Source: Planctomycetota bacterium | GTDB taxonomy: Bacteria > Planctomycetota > GCA-002687715 | Direction: 5' to 3' | Assembly (NCBI GenBank): GCA_002687715.1 | Contig: NZBC01000084.1 | Location: forward strand, 1-47,052 | DNA length: 47,052 bases | Shown: piece after piece, positions 44,572 to 47,052 of the stretch | Position numbering within the stretch: position 1 is the first letter of the stretch | How the letters are laid out: the number at the start of each line of letters is the position of its first letter | Made by a program: the position numbers and the translations under genes | Notes under the pieces: generated by a model | Database searches by the model: none | What the model was told of the DNA's origin: nothing | Seen by the model: the letters and a program-made list of their open reading frames with translations, nothing else

Positions 44572-44981
44572 ATGCGTTGTCCGCGGAGGCGGGAACTGTC
44601 GGTTGTCTATGCAGCCAAAGGGGATACATGCGGGCCCGGTTTCGGGCGGTGGGTCGCGCAGTGTTGATACGTGGTCGCCTCAGCGGTGCGAGCGGGCATC
44701 GTTCTCTCACAGTGACGCGTCACTTTGTTCATGTCGCGCGGACCGATTGCCGACAGGCAAGAAGACGTACGCGCGTACGCCTCAGCGTGCGGCGTTCGTC
44801 AGTTGTGAACGTGTGCGACCGCGCTTCGTCGGCGCTTCGCACGTTACGATTGAGCACAAGACGCACACGTCGATGCTCGTTGAGATACGCCTCGAAGTAC
44901 GGATCGACCCGCGAGTTTTTTTCAAGGGTCAAGCCCGATTCCTGTTGCAAGTTGTGGAAACCGGAATTACTTTTTCACTTG
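44572..44981. other. gene-poor stretch
   Basis: About 410 bases with no coding sequence I can support. Base composition is slightly less GC-rich, with a T-run at 44923-44930. A weak promoter candidate for the histone-like gene is TTGCAA (44945-44950), 17 bp, TACTTT (44968-44973). A 73-residue minus-strand reading at 44729-44950 has no recognisable features. Confidence 0.4.
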
Positions 44982-45047
44982 TGCCCCCCGGGGGGCATGA
45001 AGAGGTTACGGGACCTTTTCAAGCTTTGAGGTACCTCAACTAGGAGG
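44982..45047 (+). promoter_or_regulatory. palindrome-rich leader and ribosome site of the histone-like gene
   Basis: TGCCCCCCGGGGGGCA (44982-44997) is a perfect 16-bp palindrome. TTGAGGTACCTCAA (45026-45039) is a perfect 14-bp palindrome that ends two bases before the ribosome site TAGGAGG (45041-45047). Between them 45006-45020 is exactly complementary to part of the small RNA at 18782-18990. Hairpins or RNA pairing here could gate ribosome access to the TTG start. Confidence 0.55.
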
Positions 45048-45054
45048 TAGGGAA

Positions 45055-45480
45055 TTGGCAAAGAAGGCAGCGAAGAAGGCCACGCGGAAACGTCCCGCGC
45101 GCAAGAAGGCCAAGAAGAAGGCGACCAAACGCAAGGCCACCAAACGTAAGGCGACCAAGCGCAAGGCCACCAAGAAGAAGGCGACCAAGCGCAAGGCCAC
45201 CAAACGTAAGGCGACCAAGCGCAAGGCCACCAAGCGCAAGGCGACCAAGAAGAAGGCCAAGCGCAAGGCCACCAAGCGCAAGGCGACCAAGCGCAAGGCG
45301 ACCAAGCGCAAGGCCACCAAGCGCAAGGCCACCAAGAAGAAGGCGACCAAGCGCAAGGCGACCAAGCGCAAGGCGACCAAGCGCAAGGCCACCAAGCGCA
45401 AGGCCACCAAGCGCAAGGCGACCAAGCGCAAGGCGACCAAGAAAAAGGCTACCCGGAAGAAGGCCACTCGCCGCCGGTAG
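45055..45480 (+). CDS. Lys/Arg pentapeptide-repeat histone H1-like protein
   Basis: This 141-residue protein is composed almost only of Lys, Arg, Ala and Thr. After MAKKAAKKATRKRPARKKAKK come about 22 five-residue units of the KRKAT/KKKAT type, with KKKAT spaced every four to six units, and a TRKKATRRR end. The 15-bp DNA repeat (AAGCGCAAGGCGACC and synonymous variants) is obvious. It resembles bacterial histone H1-like and AlgP-like C-terminal tails and most likely binds and compacts DNA; RNA binding is also possible. The TTG start is supported by a near-perfect AGGAGG (45042-45047) 7 bases upstream. It stands alone, with a gene-poor stretch before it and a terminator after it. Confidence 0.85.
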   Translation: MAKKAAKKATRKRPARKKAKKKATKRKATKRKATKRKATKKKATKRKATKRKATKRKATKRKATKKKAKRKATKRKATKRKATKRKATKRKATKKKATKRKATKRKATKRKATKRKATKRKATKRKATKKKATRKKATRRR

Positions 45481-45502
45481 CCCTTCCGACACGGCGTCGT
45501 TC

Positions 45503-45539
45503 GAGAAGGTCGTCTCCCCGCCCGGGAGGCGGCCTTCTT
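45503..45539 (+). terminator. long hairpin terminator after the histone-like gene
   Basis: 45505-45518 and 45524-45537 pair over 14 bp (three G-U pairs) around a 5-nt loop CGCCC. It starts 24 bp after the stop. The T-rich tail is short (TTCTTCC), so efficiency is uncertain. Confidence 0.65.
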
Positions 45540-45630
45540 CCATTGGGGGGCACCCCGCTACACTGGGTGGACGGGGGCCGGCTGCCTGTCCGGCTCATTG
45601 CCCCGATTGGAAGAGCGGAGTCAGTCGAAC

Positions 45631-46938
45631 GTGCGTGACCTCGAGACCATTGGCCGGGTCCTGACCGTCCTCTGCCTGCTGGCGGTGGTCGGCTCCGCCC
45701 AGATCCCCCACGACGACCCCGTCGAAGCCCAGAAGAAGTGGTATGACCGCGCGTTCGAACGTCCCGACCTCATCGAAGGTGCGTTCGAGGTTCTGCGGTT
45801 CCCCACGGGGTACGAGTTCGCATCCCGCTACAAGCACGACAAGAAGAACCGGAAGCGGATCCTGAATCCTGACTTCTGGTGTACCACGTGCGCGCGGGAG
45901 AAGCGGATCCCCAAGGACCCCAAGCGCGTTGGCAAGCGCCTGATGGAGCGCGAGGAATCCGACGTCCTCCAGTGGATCAAGGCGGAGACCAAGTCGTCGA
46001 GGTTCACCTACATCGAGGACGAACAGTTCAAGCTGTTCATGGACCTCCGCGGCGTGAACCTGAAGGAGTTCCGGAACCCGTTCCTCAAAGAGGAGATGCG
46101 CGAACTCGGGGACATCTTTCCCAAGGTGACGGAGAAGACGGTCGCCGTGAACGGGCATCAGCGTACGCACCTCTACCTGATCCGCGCCCACCGGCTGCTG
46201 CGTGACTTCCACTGGATGACGGGGATCGATGCCGCAGGGATCAGGGAGAAGTACCACTGGCTCGGTCCCTACCTCGGAATGAAGAACAAGCTCGAGGTGT
46301 ACATCTTCAATCGTCAGCGGCCGTACCTCCGGTTCGCGACGCGCTACATCGGCCGCTCATCCAAGGCCGGTCAGTGCTGGCACATGTTCCGCGATCGCTG
46401 CATGATCATGGCGATGCACGGGCAGAACGCCGTCGACCCTCAGGTTGCGAACTTCGCGATGCATCGCATCACGCACAACCTGTTCGACGCGTTCCGCATG
46501 TACTCCTTCAAGCTCCCGGCATGGTTCCAGATGGGCATGGGCCACTGGATCGAGCGCCGCGAGAGCGTCCGCTACAACTCGTTCTGCTTCTCCGAGGGTG
46601 TGATCCCCAAGGTCCTGTTCGAGACCCGTTGGGAGCCCAAGGTCAAGAAGATGATCGCGAAGGATCGGGCCGACCCGTTCGTCTCCGTGTGCTCGAAGAA
46701 GGAGTACGGCGAGTTCCCGCCCAAATACCACATGATCACCTTCTCCTGGGTTTGCTACCTGTGGCGGCTCGGCCCCGAGAAGATGCCGGTCTTCATCAAC
46801 GCCTTGAAGGACAAGAAGGAGACCGAGACCCTCTACCAGGCCCAGGTCCGCGCCTTCCGCAAGGCCTACAACATCAACCTCATCCAGTTCGACCACGGTT
46901 GGCGCGAGTGGGTGAAGAAGGTGTATCCGGACATGTAG
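45631..46938 (+). CDS. secreted gluzincin-like protein lacking the catalytic Glu
   Basis: This is a protein of about 435 residues with a signal peptide (TIGRVLTVLCLLAVVGSAQ). FAMHRITHNLFDAF (H278, R279, H282) sits where zinc peptidases of the gluzincin/DUF1570 kind have HExxH, and LPAWFQMGMGHWIERR matches the downstream P-x-W-x-x-E-G-x-A-x-x-x-E element that supplies the third ligand. Both the catalytic Glu (now Arg) and the first Glu of the second motif (now Met) are changed, so it is likely a non-catalytic relative. A CTTCAREKR segment near residue 85 has a CxxC. The start is GTG 45631, placed by the signal peptide; TTG 45598 is an alternative. Confidence 0.65.
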   Translation: MRDLETIGRVLTVLCLLAVVGSAQIPHDDPVEAQKKWYDRAFERPDLIEGAFEVLRFPTGYEFASRYKHDKKNRKRILNPDFWCTTCAREKRIPKDPKRVGKRLMEREESDVLQWIKAETKSSRFTYIEDEQFKLFMDLRGVNLKEFRNPFLKEEMRELGDIFPKVTEKTVAVNGHQRTHLYLIRAHRLLRDFHWMTGIDAAGIREKYHWLGPYLGMKNKLEVYIFNRQRPYLRFATRYIGRSSKAGQCWHMFRDRCMIMAMHGQNAVDPQVANFAMHRITHNLFDAFRMYSFKLPAWFQMGMGHWIERRESVRYNSFCFSEGVIPKVLFETRWEPKVKKMIAKDRADPFVSVCSKKEYGEFPPKYHMITFSWVCYLWRLGPEKMPVFINALKDKKETETLYQAQVRAFRKAYNINLIQFDHGWREWVKKVYPDM

Positions 46939-46942
46939 TGGC

Positions 46943-46962
46943 GGGAGCGCGGACCTCCAGAG
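46943..46962. repeat. post-stop hairpin element, copy 2
   Basis: GGGAGCGCGGACCTCCAGAG begins 4 bp after the stop of the last gene and matches the element at 27671-27690 with two compensating changes. With following bases it can also form a larger hairpin (GCGC, GG, CCTC pairing with GAGG, CC, GCGC). It may be a terminator or a dispersed intergenic repeat. Confidence 0.55.
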
Positions 46963-47052
46963 GCCGAGCGCAGCCCGGATTGCGGTTGATTCACAGCCTC
47001 TCCTGTACCGTTTCAGCGTCTCTTCGAGGGTGGGATTATCCTTCGCGGGAGA

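Noticed and set aside
44729..44950. 73-residue minus-strand reading in the gene-poor stretch
   Set aside because: No start support, no recognisable motif and Arg-rich composition expected from random GC-rich sequence.
40012..45480. CRISPR array among the short repeats
   Set aside because: All repeats are contiguous tandem units without spacers.
45036..45543. long minus-strand readings of Leu-Val-Ala repeats
   Set aside because: Antisense shadow of the Lys/Arg repeat gene; the plus strand has the ribosome site and sensible composition.

Overview
The window is GC-rich and densely coded. It looks like a chromosomal segment of a member of the Planctomycetota (PVC superphylum), most likely uncultivated. 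Evidence: a small basic PVC-type protein (39928-40155); a multiheme cytochrome c with a PA14 domain; a beta-propeller protein with tandem DUF1080-like domains; an FHA protein with a C-terminal region of planctomycete DUF1549 flavour; NPCBM and VWA/PEGA-like secreted proteins; and a Lys/Arg repeat histone-like protein. No phage, insertion sequence, CRISPR array, rRNA or tRNA was seen.

Layout. 1-675: a damaged or chimeric left end where the N-terminal half of a class I aminotransferase runs into RTX-type repeats. 743-5423: a Tat-exported class V aminotransferase, then a fused alpha-beta 2-oxoacid dehydrogenase E1 whose stop overlaps the start of a FabD-like acyltransferase. 5478-11004: a five-heme PA14 cytochrome and a propeller/DUF1080 protein, probably co-transcribed. 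11053-18701 (minus strand): a small membrane protein, a secreted hypothetical, an M28 peptidase lipoprotein coupled to an alkaline-phosphatase-like protein, and an FHA-transmembrane protein. 18782-19102: a near-consensus sigma70 promoter, a structured RNA of about 209 nt with a strong intrinsic terminator, and two palindromes upstream. 19171-21333: a GH42-like secreted protein. 21480-27659: three tandem paralogous membrane-anchored carboxypeptidase-regulatory-like repeat proteins. 27742-33789 (minus strand): a chaperone cluster in transcription order groEL2, groES, groEL1, dnaJ, grpE, an FmdB-type zinc ribbon gene and yacG. 34136-39056: NPCBM protein, VWA membrane protein and pdxA. 39234-43949: a membrane protein, the PVC small basic protein, a class I/II aminotransferase, a QueE-like radical SAM enzyme, der and a lipoprotein. 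43956-44571: a frameshifted glycosyltransferase 2 remnant carrying an 18-bp repeat array. 45055-46938: the histone-like repeat gene with a palindromic leader and a TTG start, then a secreted protein resembling a gluzincin peptidase that has lost its catalytic Glu.

The most interesting items are the structured RNA at 18782-18990 (small RNA or attenuator leader of the FHA gene), its 15-nt complementarity to the leader of the histone-like gene, the E1/acyltransferase pair in which the acyltransferase appears to lack the carboxylate-binding Arg, the three-gene repeat-protein array, and the two-groEL operon without an obvious CIRCE. All family assignments were made by eye; no searches were run.
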